Assembly: GCF_003073175.1 (NCBI RefSeq)
Contig: NZ_QBBX01000001.1
Coordinates: 24,797 to 69,816, forward strand
Source of the DNA: Peribacillus acanthi
GTDB taxonomy: Bacteria; Bacillota; Bacilli; Bacillales; DSM-1321
Direction of reading: 5' to 3'
DNA length: 45,020 nucleotides
The position numbers were made by a program, and so were the translations under genes. Within the stretch, counting starts at the first letter, position 1. Every line of letters begins with the position of its first letter. The notes beneath the pieces are model-generated. The model was not told the DNA's origin and ran no database searches. It saw nothing but the letters and a program-made list of their open reading frames with translations. Positions 33,205 through 42,364 of the stretch are shown here, piece after piece.

Positions 33205-34221
33205 ATGGGCGTATTTGGATTTGGGAAATATAAGCACTTAATAAATGCTATTTATGCAATGTTATTCGTAATTTGTATAGGAACAATTGGGTTCATTCTT
33301 TTTGAAGGATTAGCCTTTTTTGATGCCCTATGGCTAACGATGATTACGGTTTTAACCGTTGGGTATGGGGATGCTGTTCCCCAGACAGCAGCTGGCAAAA
33401 TGTTTGCTTTGATTATTATCCCGATAGGAATAGGGATTGTGACATATGCAATTGGAGCGATGACCACCCTAATGCTTGAAGGAGAACTATCAAGAACCGT
33501 GGGTCAAAGGAGATTGAAGAGATTGATATCCAAGTTAAGTGGACACGTAATTTTATGTGGGTACGGACGAGTAGGGGAACAAGTTTGTGATCAACTTAAA
33601 AATAAAAACATTACAACGGTTATCATAGACCAAGATATTAATAGAAGACCTAATGTGCTAGGAGGAAATATTTATTGGATCACTGGAGATGCCACGGATG
33701 ATGAGGTTTTACGAGAAGCTGGTATTGAAAGAGCAGGTAGCTTGGTAGCCTCTTTGCCTGATGATGCACACAATGTTTTTGTAACATTATCTGCTAAAGG
33801 GTTGAACCCATCCATTAAAATCGTTGCTAGAGCTGAAAAAGCAGCTTCGGAGGAAAAAATGAAAAAAGCAGGTGCAACTAAGGTCATTAATCCTTCCTCA
33901 ATTGGAGGAAAGCAGATGGTTTTTTCATTATTAAAACCTCAAAGTGTTGAATATGTAGATATGATGTTAAATACGGGCGAAAAAGAGTTTGGTATTGAAG
34001 AAATCGTATTAGGTAAAGGCGGGCCGTTGATAAATCGGACGATTGAAGAAAACCAAATCCGTAAAAAATACGAGGTTACTATAGTAGCGATTATTCGTAA
34101 AGAAGAGTTAATCAATAACCCAGATCCGAAGGAAAGATTACAAGAACATGATGTCTTGCTTGTATTCGGTTCTGCTGAGCAAATGAAGGTGTTCGAGAAC
34201 GTAGCCATTAGTATTGATTAA
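33205..34221 (+). CDS. Potassium channel with RCK domain (YugO-like)
   Basis: The protein has 338 residues. Two transmembrane helices (about 12-32 and 60-85) enclose the selectivity filter TVGYGD, an MthK-like 2TM channel. An RCK-N Rossmann domain follows (GHVILCGYGRVGEQV, then IDQDINRRP and ITGDATDDEVLREAGI), then an RCK-C domain (about 245-338). It should conduct potassium, gated by a cytoplasmic ligand. B. subtilis YugO works in biofilm electrical signalling. The start is ATG 33205. The GGAAGGG before it is about 12 bases away, longer than usual; TTG 33169 lacks a ribosome binding site. Confidence 0.88.
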   Translation: MGVFGFGKYKHLINAIYAMLFVICIGTIGFILFEGLAFFDALWLTMITVLTVGYGDAVPQTAAGKMFALIIIPIGIGIVTYAIGAMTTLMLEGELSRTVGQRRLKRLISKLSGHVILCGYGRVGEQVCDQLKNKNITTVIIDQDINRRPNVLGGNIYWITGDATDDEVLREAGIERAGSLVASLPDDAHNVFVTLSAKGLNPSIKIVARAEKAASEEKMKKAGATKVINPSSIGGKQMVFSLLKPQSVEYVDMMLNTGEKEFGIEEIVLGKGGPLINRTIEENQIRKKYEVTIVAIIRKEELINNPDPKERLQEHDVLLVFGSAEQMKVFENVAISID

Positions 34222-34291
34222 CCGGATTGTGTTACAATACGGTCTATTATGGGGTAATACCCTCAAAGGGTGATTGAGGAGTGAAGAGAGT

Positions 34292-34573
34292 ATGGACGTT
34301 TCGTATAAACAAGTCTTACATAAAATAGAGGAACTATTAGGGAGAGCAAAGTCTGCCCAATCTGTCGATGAAAGTAAAGGGTATGTAGTGGCCATTCAAT
34401 CGATGTGTGAGTTGTTAACGAATCAAACATCTGAAGTACCTACAGCAAAAACGACAGTGAATTTTACTGCACCAACCGTCATAAACCCATCCTTCTCAAC
34501 CAAATCGGTAGGTTTACAAGAAAAGGCAGTTAAGATGGAAGATGCGAATGGAGATTCTTTATTCGATTTCTAA
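34292..34573 (+). CDS. ywdI: YwdI-family protein (DUF5327)
   Basis: The protein has 93 residues: an N-terminal helical part (MDVSYKQVLHKIEELLGRAK) followed by a low-complexity Thr/Ser/Pro stretch and the acidic end DANGDSLFDF. It matches the B. subtilis YwdI pattern and place (between ung and ywdK). Function unknown. The start is ATG 34292, ten bases after GAGGAG. ywdK follows 29 bases later, so they probably share a transcript. B. subtilis ywdJ, which lies between these two, is absent. Confidence 0.75.
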   Translation: MDVSYKQVLHKIEELLGRAKSAQSVDESKGYVVAIQSMCELLTNQTSEVPTAKTTVNFTAPTVINPSFSTKSVGLQEKAVKMEDANGDSLFDF

Positions 34574-34602
34574 TAAATAGATAAATTTTAAAAAGGTGGA
34601 GA

Positions 34603-34980
34603 ATGAGCGTGAAAGTATTTCTAATAATCGGAGCGATCAATGCGTTTTTAGCGGTTGCGCTAGGGGCTTTTGGAGCACATGGATTAGAAGGTAAGCTAAC
34701 AGAAAAATATATGAAGATTTGGGAAAAGGCTGTGACCTATCAAATGTTCCATGCGACAGGTTTATTAGTCGTAGGATTGCTATCAGGAAAGTTACCTGAC
34801 GTCTCCTTAGTGAACTGGGCTGGATGGCTAATGTTTATAGGAATTATCCTATTCTCAGGAAGTCTGTATGTTTTGAGTGTGACACAAATTAAAGTGCTTG
34901 GTGCTATTACACCTCTAGGCGGCTTATCTTTCTTGGCTGCATGGGTTGTAATGATGATAGCAGTTTATAAATATCTCTAA
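34603..34980 (+). CDS. ywdK: YwdK, DUF423 membrane protein
   Basis: The protein has 125 residues with four transmembrane helices. The family pattern is clear: GAINAFLAVALGAFGAHGLE at the N-terminus, WEKAVTYQMFHATGLL in the middle and VLGAITPLGGLSFLAAW near the end. The function is unknown. AAAGGTGGAG precedes the ATG. A strong terminator follows. Confidence 0.9.
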   Translation: MSVKVFLIIGAINAFLAVALGAFGAHGLEGKLTEKYMKIWEKAVTYQMFHATGLLVVGLLSGKLPDVSLVNWAGWLMFIGIILFSGSLYVLSVTQIKVLGAITPLGGLSFLAAWVVMMIAVYKYL

Positions 34981-34981
34981 A

Positions 34982-35018
34982 AAATCCTTGCCGGTTTGTT
35001 GTCGGCAAGGATTTTTTT
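34982..35018. terminator. Terminator between ywdK and gerQ
   Basis: AAATCCTTGCCG pairs perfectly with CGGCAAGGATTT across a nine-base loop and is followed by T. Confidence 0.9.
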
Positions 35019-35052
35019 ACTTTATTAAAGGGATTTAGGTTCGCTTCTTCCA

Positions 35053-35547
35053 TTACCTTGGAGAGTAACTGGCTAATGGCTGCATGCCATTGTAAGGGTA
35101 ATCATACTCAATTTCTTCATCAAATGTAATGTAATCCAGGTACACCATTGGCAGCAAGAAACGCATTCCTGTTTGTGGATCACTAATGATGATGTGGTCA
35201 CGTCCTGCAGCTTCAATAATTCCCTTGAAAATTTTAGCATTCCATTCCTTATTGTTCTCGAATGTCATATAAATAGTAGCTAGCTTGCCTTTATTCAAGC
35301 GGAGAATGTTTTCAATGTATGATTCCTCTACAGGCAGCATTCCCGGTACTTGTGGACCTGTTGTAGGTGCACTTTGTGGCTGAGGTACTGGAGGCATACC
35401 ACCCTGAGGAGGCGTGTATTGGGGTTGCGTAGGCTGTTGTTGGTAATACATCGGGTTCTGTTGACGAGTATCCTGCATGGCTCCGTATATAGGTTGCCCG
35501 GGATTGTATCCATAATTAATGTATGGATTATTATTGTTTTGGCTCAT
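35053..35547 (-). CDS. gerQ: GerQ spore coat protein
   Basis: The protein has 164 residues. The N-terminal half (1-85) is rich in Gln, Pro, Asn and Tyr. The C-terminal half holds the conserved GerQ domain: PVEESYIENILRLNKGKLAT, then YMTFENNKEWNAKIFKGIIE and ISDPQTGMRFLLPMVYLDYI. GerQ helps place the germination enzyme CwlJ and is cross-linked by transglutaminase Tgl in B. subtilis. The N-terminal lysines used there are absent (sequence MSQNNNN). The start is ATG 35547 after GGAGG. Upstream in-frame codons to 35712 lack a ribosome binding site. Confidence 0.92.
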   Translation of the reverse strand: MSQNNNNPYINYGYNPGQPIYGAMQDTRQQNPMYYQQQPTQPQYTPPQGGMPPVPQPQSAPTTGPQVPGMLPVEESYIENILRLNKGKLATIYMTFENNKEWNAKIFKGIIEAAGRDHIIISDPQTGMRFLLPMVYLDYITFDEEIEYDYPYNGMQPLASYSPR

Positions 35548-35732
35548 TTTCAAACCTCCATATTCACATTTTTTAACGAGATTTCCTCTTTTCCACTTTT
35601 GCTCGATCCATCCAATCGATTCTGTAGTATGTACCATGAATGTCTTGGATAAGGAGTAATGTGAAGCTTGAACAAAAATTTCACTATTTAATATGTATGA
35701 TGGTCTTTTCATTTTATTCCAGGAGCCAAATG

Positions 35733-35762
35733 AAAAAGCCTCCAGAAATTAGGAGGCTTTAA
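35733..35762 (-). terminator. Terminator of hemQ
   Basis: AAGCCTCC pairs perfectly with GGAGGCTT across an eight-base loop. On the minus strand it is followed by TTTTTC. Confidence 0.85.
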
Positions 35763-35777
35763 AAGGATTTTTTAATA

Positions 35778-36524
35778 TTATTGAACATGTAAAAATGAGA
35801 ATAATTTATCTTCATTTAATAGGTTTCCTACGAAGAATGTACCGAATTCTCCGTAACGAGCACTCACTTCATCAAAACGCATTTCATATACAAGCTTTTT
35901 GAATTGGAGAACATCGTCTGAGAATAGAGTTACACCCCATTCGTAATCGTCAAACCCTACAGAACCTGTAATGATTTGCTTAACTTTGCCAGCATATTGA
36001 CGCCCAATCATCCCGTGGGAACGCATCATTTTACGGCGCTCATCCATCGGAAGCATATACCAGTTATCGTTTCCTTGACGACGCTTGTCCATTGGATAGA
36101 AGCAAACATGCTTTGCCTTAGGTAGAATCGGATATAAACGTGCACGAATCTCTGGGTTTTCGTAAGGATTTTCACCAGCTGGTAAATAGTTGCTCAGCTC
36201 TACTACAGAAACGTATGAATGTGCAGGAACTGTATATTCAGCTAACTTGGATTTGTTGAACTCGGTTTCAATCTCATTCAACTCTTCCATTGTTGGACGT
36301 ACAAACATCATCATAAAATCAGCTTTTTGTCCGACAATTGTATAAAGAGCATGACTGCCTTCTTTATTAGATTGTGTTTTGTTCCATTTCTCGACTAGAC
36401 CAAGAAATTCGGAAATGATTCCTTGGCGATCATCGCTAGAAAGCATTTTCCAAGTTGTCCAATCGATTGTACGGAAGTCATGAAGGCAATACCAGCCATC
36501 AAGAGTTTGTGCTGCTTCACTCAT
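35778..36524 (-). CDS. hemQ: Coproheme decarboxylase HemQ
   Basis: The protein has 248 residues, of the chlorite dismutase fold. The active Tyr143 and Lys147 are in FYPMDKRR, and the proximal haem ligand His170 is in MMRSHGMIG. The offset from B. subtilis residues 147, 151 and 174 is a constant four. The enzyme turns coproheme III into haem b with hydrogen peroxide, the last step of the coproporphyrin-dependent pathway. The start is ATG 36524 after AGGAGTGA. Upstream in-frame codons to 36611 lack a site. Confidence 0.95.
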   Translation of the reverse strand: MSEAAQTLDGWYCLHDFRTIDWTTWKMLSSDDRQGIISEFLGLVEKWNKTQSNKEGSHALYTIVGQKADFMMMFVRPTMEELNEIETEFNKSKLAEYTVPAHSYVSVVELSNYLPAGENPYENPEIRARLYPILPKAKHVCFYPMDKRRQGNDNWYMLPMDERRKMMRSHGMIGRQYAGKVKQIITGSVGFDDYEWGVTLFSDDVLQFKKLVYEMRFDEVSARYGEFGTFFVGNLLNEDKLFSFLHVQ

Positions 36525-36778
36525 TGCTATCACTCCTATATTTCTACTATGTACAATTTTTACTATAACACAGTTGGTCTTAAATGAAGGAAGAGAAACA
36601 CCTTTATTCAAACAGTTTTTAAGTAAAAAGGCACTATTATTTACAGAATGGACAAATTTCCGGGAATTATTCTTTCATTTCCAAGGTGCTAATTTGAATC
36701 GAAGGTTTATTCCAACGTTAATAGGAGAAAATTGAAAAGGATAGTCATGAATTTTTCAGAAAAAAAGAACATTTACGA

Positions 36779-36792
36779 TGAAAGCGATATCA
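36779..36792. promoter_or_regulatory. cre site upstream of pta
   Basis: TGAAAGCGATATCA matches the CcpA consensus TGNAANCGNTNNCA at every fixed position. Its centre is about 61 bases before the predicted transcription start, a place that fits activation by CcpA, as known for pta in B. subtilis. The rest of the 341-base gap between hemQ and pta holds nothing else recognised. Confidence 0.75.
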
Positions 36793-36811
36793 CTTTCTTC
36801 CTAAATAGAAT

Positions 36812-36840
36812 TTTTTTCAAACAAAGAGTAGACTTAATAC
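36812..36840 (+). promoter_or_regulatory. pta promoter
   Basis: TTTTTT and TAATAC (36835-36840) are 17 bases apart. The poor -35 fits a promoter that depends on an activator. Confidence 0.5.
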
Positions 36841-36865
36841 GAATGAGTGTAGGGAGGCTATTAGT

Positions 36866-37843
36866 GTGAGTGATTTATTTGCTGTATTAAAGGAAAAAGT
36901 ATCGGGACATTCTTTAAAAATTGTTTTTCCAGAAGGAACAGATGAAAGGATTTTGAAGGCTGCTGGAAGGTTATCGCAAGAGAAATTATTAACACCGATT
37001 CTTATTGGGGATATTGAAAAAATTCAGCAATTAGCTAAAGACTATAATGTATCTTTAGAAAATGCTGAAATATACGACCCAACTAATTTTATTATGATGG
37101 ATGAATTAGTGGCTGCTTTTATTGAGCGTAGAAAAGGAAAAGTATCTGAAGAGGATGCTCGCAAAATTCTATTGGACGAGAATTATTTCGGGACGATGTT
37201 AGTGTATGCAAACAAGGCAGATGGACTAGTGAGCGGTGCTGCCCATTCTACGGCAGATACGGTACGTCCAGCACTTCAGATTATCAAAACAAAAGAAGGC
37301 GTGAGAAAAACGTCAGGTGTTTTCATCATGGTTCGCGGGGATGAAAAATATGTGTTTGCCGATTGCGCAATCAATATATCACCAGATAGCCAAGACTTAG
37401 CGGAAATTGCGATTGAAAGTGCAAGAACTGCCAAGATGTTCGGTATTGAACCGAGAGTAGCAATGCTAAGTTTTTCAACAAAAGGATCTGCTAAATCACC
37501 TGAAACAGATAAAGTAGTGGAAGCAGTAGCGACTGCTAAGCTGCGTGAACCTCTATTGACTCTAGATGGAGAGTTTCAATTTGATGCAGCATTTGTACCA
37601 TCCGTAGCAGCCAAGAAAGCTCCAGATTCTCCGTTACAAGGAAATGCTAACGTATTTATTTTCCCTAGCTTGGAAGCGGGGAATATAGGCTATAAAATTG
37701 CTCAGCGATTAGGAAACTTTGAGGCGGTTGGTCCAATCTTACAAGGCTTGAATCGACCAGTGAATGATTTATCCCGTGGATGTAACGAGGAAGATGTATA
37801 CAAATTGTCCTTAATTACAGCTGCACAGGCATTACAGCAATAA
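36866..37843 (+). CDS. pta: Phosphate acetyltransferase
   Basis: The protein has 325 residues (B. subtilis Pta 323). Typical stretches are KIVFPEGTDERILKAAGRL, GTMLVYANKADGLVSGAAHS (catalytic region), PETDKVVEAVATAK and NVFIFPSLEAGNIGYKIAQR. It makes acetyl phosphate from acetyl-CoA in overflow metabolism, with AckA encoded elsewhere. The start is GTG 36866, eight bases after AGGGAGG. A cre site upstream points to CcpA activation. A terminator follows, then lipL. Confidence 0.96.
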   Translation: MSDLFAVLKEKVSGHSLKIVFPEGTDERILKAAGRLSQEKLLTPILIGDIEKIQQLAKDYNVSLENAEIYDPTNFIMMDELVAAFIERRKGKVSEEDARKILLDENYFGTMLVYANKADGLVSGAAHSTADTVRPALQIIKTKEGVRKTSGVFIMVRGDEKYVFADCAINISPDSQDLAEIAIESARTAKMFGIEPRVAMLSFSTKGSAKSPETDKVVEAVATAKLREPLLTLDGEFQFDAAFVPSVAAKKAPDSPLQGNANVFIFPSLEAGNIGYKIAQRLGNFEAVGPILQGLNRPVNDLSRGCNEEDVYKLSLITAAQALQQ

Positions 37844-37854
37844 GGGAAAACGGT

Positions 37855-37889
37855 AAGCACTTCTTTCTATATGGATTGAAGTGCTTTTT
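37855..37889 (+). terminator. Terminator of pta
   Basis: AAGCACTTC pairs perfectly with GAAGTGCTT across a long loop and is followed by TTTAT. Confidence 0.8.
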
Positions 37890-37972
37890 ATATGGATTTT
37901 TTTGATATACTATTAATTGATTGAAAGTGGAAATCATACTTAGATGTTTACTGTATTAAGGAGATATATATT

Positions 37973-38812
37973 ATGCATGAAAGCATGTCATTATTGGTGC
38001 AGCCTACCTGGCGTGTTATAGATCAGTCTTCGATGGGTCCTTATTTCTCAGCCCTTCAATCTTTTGCGATGGATGATACCCTTTGTCATTCTGTGGGAAC
38101 TGGACAGTCTCCAGCAGTTGCAAGAGCGTGGGTTCATCATAATACTATCGTACTTGGGATTCAGGATACAAAACTCCCTTATTTGCAAGAGGGAATACAA
38201 TACCTACAAGAACAAGGTTTCAGAACGATTGTCCGCAACTCAGGTGGATTGGCAGTAGTCTTAGATGAAGGCGTATTAAATCTTTCTCTTATTTTTCCAG
38301 AGAAGGAAAATAAGATAGATATCAATAGAGGCTATGATACGATGTGGCATCTAGTCCAAAAAATGCTTGAAGCTTATGATGTGAATGTGGAGGCAAGGGA
38401 AATCGTAGGGTCGTATTGTCCAGGAAGCTACGATTTAAGTATAGATGGTAAGAAATTCGCAGGCATCTCCCAACGTCGCATACGAAATGGCGTTGCAGTT
38501 CAAATCTATCTTTGTATAACAGGCAGCGGTTCACAAAGGGCGAGTTATATCGAGACGTTCTATCAAAAAGCAAAACAAGCTGTGGAAACGAAATTTCAGT
38601 ATCCTATTATACTTCCTGAAGTAATGGCATCTTTGCAAGAATTAGTAGACAAGGAGCTTACTGTACAATCGTGTATGTTTTCTTTGTTAACTCTATTGCA
38701 ACAGCATAGCCAGGAACTGAAATCTACACAGTTATTTGAATTTGAGGCTGACCTTTACGAAGGATATCTACAAAGAATAGAAGAGAGAAATGAAAAAATG
38801 CAAAGAGGGTGA
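37973..38812 (+). CDS. lipL: Octanoyl-[GcvH]:protein N-octanoyltransferase LipL
   Basis: The protein has 279 residues, close to B. subtilis LipL (YwfL). [16 protein letters not shown] and [19 protein letters not shown] are lipoate ligase-fold motifs. The catalytic Cys149 is in GSYCPGSYD. LipL moves octanoyl groups from GcvH to the E2 subunits of 2-oxoacid dehydrogenases through a thioester on this Cys. AAGGAGA precedes the ATG by about nine bases. The gene ends inside its own terminator stem. Confidence 0.95.
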   Translation: MHESMSLLVQPTWRVIDQSSMGPYFSALQSFAMDDTLCHSVGTGQSPAVARAWVHHNTIVLGIQDTKLPYLQEGIQYLQEQGFRTIVRNSGGLAVVLDEGVLNLSLIFPEKENKIDINRGYDTMWHLVQKMLEAYDVNVEAREIVGSYCPGSYDLSIDGKKFAGISQRRIRNGVAVQIYLCITGSGSQRASYIETFYQKAKQAVETKFQYPIILPEVMASLQELVDKELTVQSCMFSLLTLLQQHSQELKSTQLFEFEADLYEGYLQRIEERNEKMQRG

Positions 38813-38838
38813 CTCTCAACTGAGTTACCCTCTTTGTT
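38801..38838. terminator. Terminator overlapping the end of lipL
   Basis: CAAAGAGGGTGACTC pairs with GAGTTACCCTCTTTG (one G-U). It covers the last codons of lipL and lies 70 bases from the rsfA stop. Confidence 0.8.
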
Positions 38839-38908
38839 TATTTGAATCGAGTTGCTGCCAACCTTTTCTCCAAAAAATCTTTATTTCTATTTAATCTTAA
38901 TTTTTTTG

Positions 38909-39667
38909 TTACTCTGCAAGTTTCTCTAAATTGCCGTTACGATCCATTTTAAACTTTGTCGCAGGACGCTCGTCCTCTTCAAGAAGAACAAGTTTTCTAG
39001 CGCGATTCATGATCTTCATTAGTGTTTCGTAATCTTCTTGGATGGTCTCTGAATTTTGTTCAAGGCTCGCAAGTTTGTTTTCCATTTCTTGATTGCGTTG
39101 CTTCAAATCTTTTATTTCTAGCTTTAATCTCTCGTTCTCTGATTTTAGTACTTCTGTCACTAATTGATTGGATTGAAGGCTTTGTAAATAAGTAATGACA
39201 GTATCGAGGTTCAATGAATTGCTAGAATACGTATGAGTTGGTTTTTTAAGAGTATAAGAAGTGGGAACTGAGAATTCTTGTCTGCTATCCACTTCAGTCG
39301 TATCTTCTTCGATGAAATTAAGGTTTATTAGTTCTGTAGGCTCTGTCATTAAGCCAACTTCCATAGCTGTCGTTGGAGTGGAAGGATTATATAATAGTTT
39401 TTTCTTTCCACCTTGCTCCTTACCTAGCATTCTTTGACGTTGCTTTCTTTGCTTTTTAGCTAATTGGAGCGCTTTTTCATAGTTATGACGTACAACTGCA
39501 TTCCATCTGAAACCACAAGCAGCAGATGTGCGATTGAGTTTGTCGCCTACCTCTTCAAAAGCATTTAACTGTGTGCTTCCTTCCCTTACGTGTCTTAAAA
39601 CGGTTTCTGCCAATAATAAATCATCTTCTTCATTCCATGCATCTTGACGAATCTTCATGTCATTCAT
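38909..39667 (-). CDS. rsfA: RsfA-family prespore transcription regulator
   Basis: The protein has 252 residues. An N-terminal Myb/SANT-like DNA-binding domain ([20 protein letters not shown] and [20 protein letters not shown]) is followed by a basic stretch, a variable middle and a coiled coil (about 165-225). RsfA modulates sigma-F-dependent genes in the forespore. The start is ATG 39667, with AGGAG about eight bases upstream; an in-frame ATG at 39658 is also possible. A sigma-F-type promoter lies at 39756-39785. Confidence 0.92.
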   Translation of the reverse strand: MNDMKIRQDAWNEEDDLLLAETVLRHVREGSTQLNAFEEVGDKLNRTSAACGFRWNAVVRHNYEKALQLAKKQRKQRQRMLGKEQGGKKKLLYNPSTPTTAMEVGLMTEPTELINLNFIEEDTTEVDSRQEFSVPTSYTLKKPTHTYSSNSLNLDTVITYLQSLQSNQLVTEVLKSENERLKLEIKDLKQRNQEMENKLASLEQNSETIQEDYETLMKIMNRARKLVLLEEDERPATKFKMDRNGNLEKLAE

Positions 39668-39755
39668 CCTTTCTTCTCCTGCCTCACTGAATCTATAATT
39701 ATGGGAGAAATCATTTTTTCGATATGGAAAAATGCGTTTCTCCTTCTCTAGTCAT

Positions 39756-39785
39756 CATTCTGAACAAAAACCTAGAATTTTATAC
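39756..39785 (-). promoter_or_regulatory. Sigma-F-type promoter for rsfA
   Basis: On the minus strand GTATA and GTTCAGAATG are 15 bases apart. The sigma-F consensus is GYATA, 15 bases, GGNNANANTR, so only the second G of the -10 is off. The start of transcription would be about 80 bases before rsfA. Confidence 0.5.
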
Positions 39786-39892
39786 AAAGATTCATAGCAA
39801 GATAAAGAAACTGTTAAAAGTTTGCTCCTTGAAATTCATTTACAGAAAATGTACAATACCCTTTAGCGCCAAAAAGTTCGTAAAGTATATTT

Positions 39893-40045
39893 TGAAAGCG
39901 TAAGCGCCCTGCTTAGCGACGTATGGGCTGGACGCCCCCCGCATGAGATAAAGGAAACACGAAGAACGGTAGTGATTCGATGTTGACTTATCGTAAGTAG
40001 GGGGAGGAAGCACACTAGTCGCTGGGCGCTGGAGCTAGACACTGT
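39893..40045. repeat. Interspersed GC-rich repeat element (AGCGCC...GGCGCT)
   Basis: This stretch is much more G+C-rich than its surroundings. AGCGCCC-tgctt-AGCGA near 39901 is inversely repeated as TCGCT-GGGCGCT near 40018, and the right end reads GGCGCTGGAGCTAGACACTG. Elements with the same GGAGCTAGACA end are scattered in many Bacillus genomes. It has no coding capacity. It fills most of the 435-base gap between rsfA and the DUF1450 gene. Confidence 0.7.
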
Positions 40046-40102
40046 TCTAACATCAAAAAGTTATACTTTTTTAACTCACTAGAAAGGATGAGTGGTCACA
40101 TA

Positions 40103-40324
40103 ATGGCAAATGAGTTTCGTATTTGCGATGATTGCCAAGCGACTAACATCAAAACGCTTGTACCACGTCTGAAAAAACTGGATCCTGATGCCACTATTGA
40201 TATTGGCTGCCAATCCTACTGTGGTCCAGGTAGAAAAAAGTCATTCGCATTTGTCAATAATCGTCCCGTATCAGCACCAAATGAGGACGAGCTAATGGAA
40301 AAAGTCCGTAATAAAATTAAGTAA
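40103..40324 (+). CDS. DUF1450-family small Cys protein
   Basis: The protein has 73 residues: [19 protein letters not shown], then [20 protein letters not shown] and [16 protein letters not shown]. Four Cys (CxxC and CxxxC) in a thioredoxin/ferredoxin-like pattern suggest metal or redox binding. Function is unknown; it resembles the B. subtilis YuzB group. The start is taken as ATG 40103 from the common N-terminus [11 protein letters not shown] 40088 is in frame but directly abuts AAAGG, so neither start is ideally spaced. Confidence 0.8.
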   Translation: MANEFRICDDCQATNIKTLVPRLKKLDPDATIDIGCQSYCGPGRKKSFAFVNNRPVSAPNEDELMEKVRNKIK

Positions 40325-40340
40325 TTCACTATATATACAA

Positions 40341-40385
40341 AAGAAAAATCATCTTGCACAGTACGTGAAGATGATTTTTCTTTTT
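40341..40385. terminator. Terminator after the DUF1450 gene
   Basis: AGAAAAATCATCTT pairs perfectly with AAGATGATTTTTCT, with a CAC/GTG pairing in the loop, followed by TTTTT. Confidence 0.9.
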
Positions 40386-40485
40386 AAATTTTGCAATTTT
40401 CAAATTTTAACCATCCTTCACCTTAATTTTTGAAGAACAAACAGCTATAATAAAAAGACAAAGATTACGGATAAGTAGGTGGCCT

Positions 40486-41787
40486 ATGGGGTATTCAAAT
40501 GAAAAATTGGACGAAGAAAAAGTATTTAAAGATCCTGTGCACCGATATGTCCATGTTAGGGACAAAGTAATTTGGGATTTAATAGGTACTAAAGAATTCC
40601 AGCGATTAAGAAGGATTCGCCAGCTGGGGACAACATATTTAACCTTCCATGGTGCCGAGCATAGTAGGTTGAACCATTCTCTTGGTGTCTATGAAATTGT
40701 TAGAAGAATCATTGATGATGTGTTCGCTGGACGGGAAGATTGGAACGGAGAGCAACGACTTCTCGTGCTTTGTGCTGCATTATTACATGATTTAGGGCAT
40801 GGCCCTTTTTCTCATTCGTTCGAGAAAGTTTTCGATCTGGATCATGAGGATTTTACAAGAGAAATCATTTTAGGAGATACAGAGGTTAATCAGATCCTTA
40901 GAAAAGTAGAACCTAATTTTCCTAAAAAAGTAGCTGAAGTAATAGCAAAAACGTATCAAGATAAATTAGTTGTAAGTTTAATTTCGAGTCAGATCGATGC
41001 CGATCGAATGGATTATTTACAACGTGATGCGTATTTTACTGGGGTAAGCTATGGACAATTCGATATGGAACGTATTTTACGCGTAATGAGACCTAGAGAA
41101 GACCTAGTGGTGATTAAGAGTAGTGGGATGCATGCGATAGAGGATTATATTATGAGTCGTTATCAAATGTATTGGCAAGTTTATTTCCACCCAGTATCCA
41201 GAAGTGCGGAAGTCATCTTGAAAAAAATCCTGCACCGTGCAAAGCATCTCTATAATACGGGGTATTCCTTTAAGCGCGAACCTAGCCATTTCTTTTCCTT
41301 GTTTAAAGGGGAGGTTAATCTCAAGGATTATTTAAAACTGGACGAAGGAATCATGCAGTATTATTTCCAACAATGGGAAGAGGAAAGCGACCCTATATTA
41401 AGCGATTTATGCAGTCGTTTTGTGAATCGGAACTTATTTAAGTATGCGGAGTATCAACCTTCCAATGAAGGGATGACGAAGCTAATTGAGTTGACCAAAT
41501 TATTTAAGAAAGCAGGGATTGATCCTGATTATTATTTAGTGGTGGATTCTTCTTCCGATCTTCCGTACGATTTTTATCGTCCTGGAGAAGAAGAAGAAAG
41601 GTTGCCTATTCATTTACTGAAGGCTAACGGAGAAATCAGAGAGTTATCACGAGAGTCTGAAATTGTGGACGCCATTTCAGGTAAGAGAAGGACGGACCAT
41701 AAGCTATATTATCCATTGGATTTACTACTAGATGAATCATCGAAGAAGAACGTGAAGAGGCAAATTCGAGAATTGCTCGGGATCTAA
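40486..41787 (+). CDS. ywfO: HD-domain phosphohydrolase YwfO
   Basis: The protein has 433 residues, like B. subtilis YwfO. The HD metal-binding set is His in GAEHSRLNHSLGV, HD in ALLHDLGHGPFSHSFE and Asp in SSQIDADRMDYLQRD, the pattern of dNTP triphosphohydrolases of the SAMHD1/dGTPase group. A long C-terminal domain follows (about 230-433). Nucleotide hydrolysis is likely, with substrate range not readable from sequence. AGTAGGTGG precedes the ATG. ywgA follows after 67 bases. Confidence 0.93.
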   Translation: MGYSNEKLDEEKVFKDPVHRYVHVRDKVIWDLIGTKEFQRLRRIRQLGTTYLTFHGAEHSRLNHSLGVYEIVRRIIDDVFAGREDWNGEQRLLVLCAALLHDLGHGPFSHSFEKVFDLDHEDFTREIILGDTEVNQILRKVEPNFPKKVAEVIAKTYQDKLVVSLISSQIDADRMDYLQRDAYFTGVSYGQFDMERILRVMRPREDLVVIKSSGMHAIEDYIMSRYQMYWQVYFHPVSRSAEVILKKILHRAKHLYNTGYSFKREPSHFFSLFKGEVNLKDYLKLDEGIMQYYFQQWEEESDPILSDLCSRFVNRNLFKYAEYQPSNEGMTKLIELTKLFKKAGIDPDYYLVVDSSSDLPYDFYRPGEEEERLPIHLLKANGEIRELSRESEIVDAISGKRRTDHKLYYPLDLLLDESSKKNVKRQIRELLGI

Positions 41788-41854
41788 TGCAAGTCGTCAT
41801 AGCTGTCTTTGTAATATTTATTAATATATCTTTGTTTGTAGGAGTGAAGATGCT

Positions 41855-42364
41855 TTGTTTAAGGACCATGCCAAAATAATTCATGCCATAGCGTCTGTTG
41901 GTGAAATTTCAGGACGTAAGAAGCTGCAAAAGATGATCTATATTTCTAAAAAAATTGCTTTCCCTTTTCAAGAAAAGTTCCAATTTCACTTTTTTGGTCC
42001 CTATTCAGAAGAATTGACATTAAGAATAGAAGAGCTATGTAATATGGGCTATCTAAATGAATCCCATGAAAAGAAGAATGGCTATCATCAATACTGCTAT
42101 TCCATTACCGATTCTGGGCAAGAATTTTTAAATCTACATTCATTAGACAACACTAATATACAAGAATGTTTACTAGATATGAATGAACAAAATGCTAGAT
42201 TCCTTGAATTAGTTTCTACCGTTTTATATTTTGATGAATTAGAACGTGAAGAGGTTGAAGAGAAAATCTTTACATTGAAAAGTAAACAGAAGTATACACA
42301 CGATGAAATAGAAGAAGCATATCGATACATTGAGAGTTTGAAAGAGAAGGCTAGACTACACTAA
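41855..42364 (+). CDS. ywgA: YwgA-family protein
   Basis: The protein has 169 residues, like B. subtilis YwgA. Typical stretches are ISGRKKLQKMIYISKKIAFP, FHFFGPYSEELTLRIEELC and YHQYCYSITDSGQEFL. The fold looks like a winged helix related to antitoxin-type SocA/DUF4065 proteins, but no role is known. The start is TTG 41855, seven bases after GGAGTGA. The last codons form part of a 13-bp hairpin. Confidence 0.87.
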   Translation: MFKDHAKIIHAIASVGEISGRKKLQKMIYISKKIAFPFQEKFQFHFFGPYSEELTLRIEELCNMGYLNESHEKKNGYHQYCYSITDSGQEFLNLHSLDNTNIQECLLDMNEQNARFLELVSTVLYFDELEREEVEEKIFTLKSKQKYTHDEIEEAYRYIESLKEKARLH

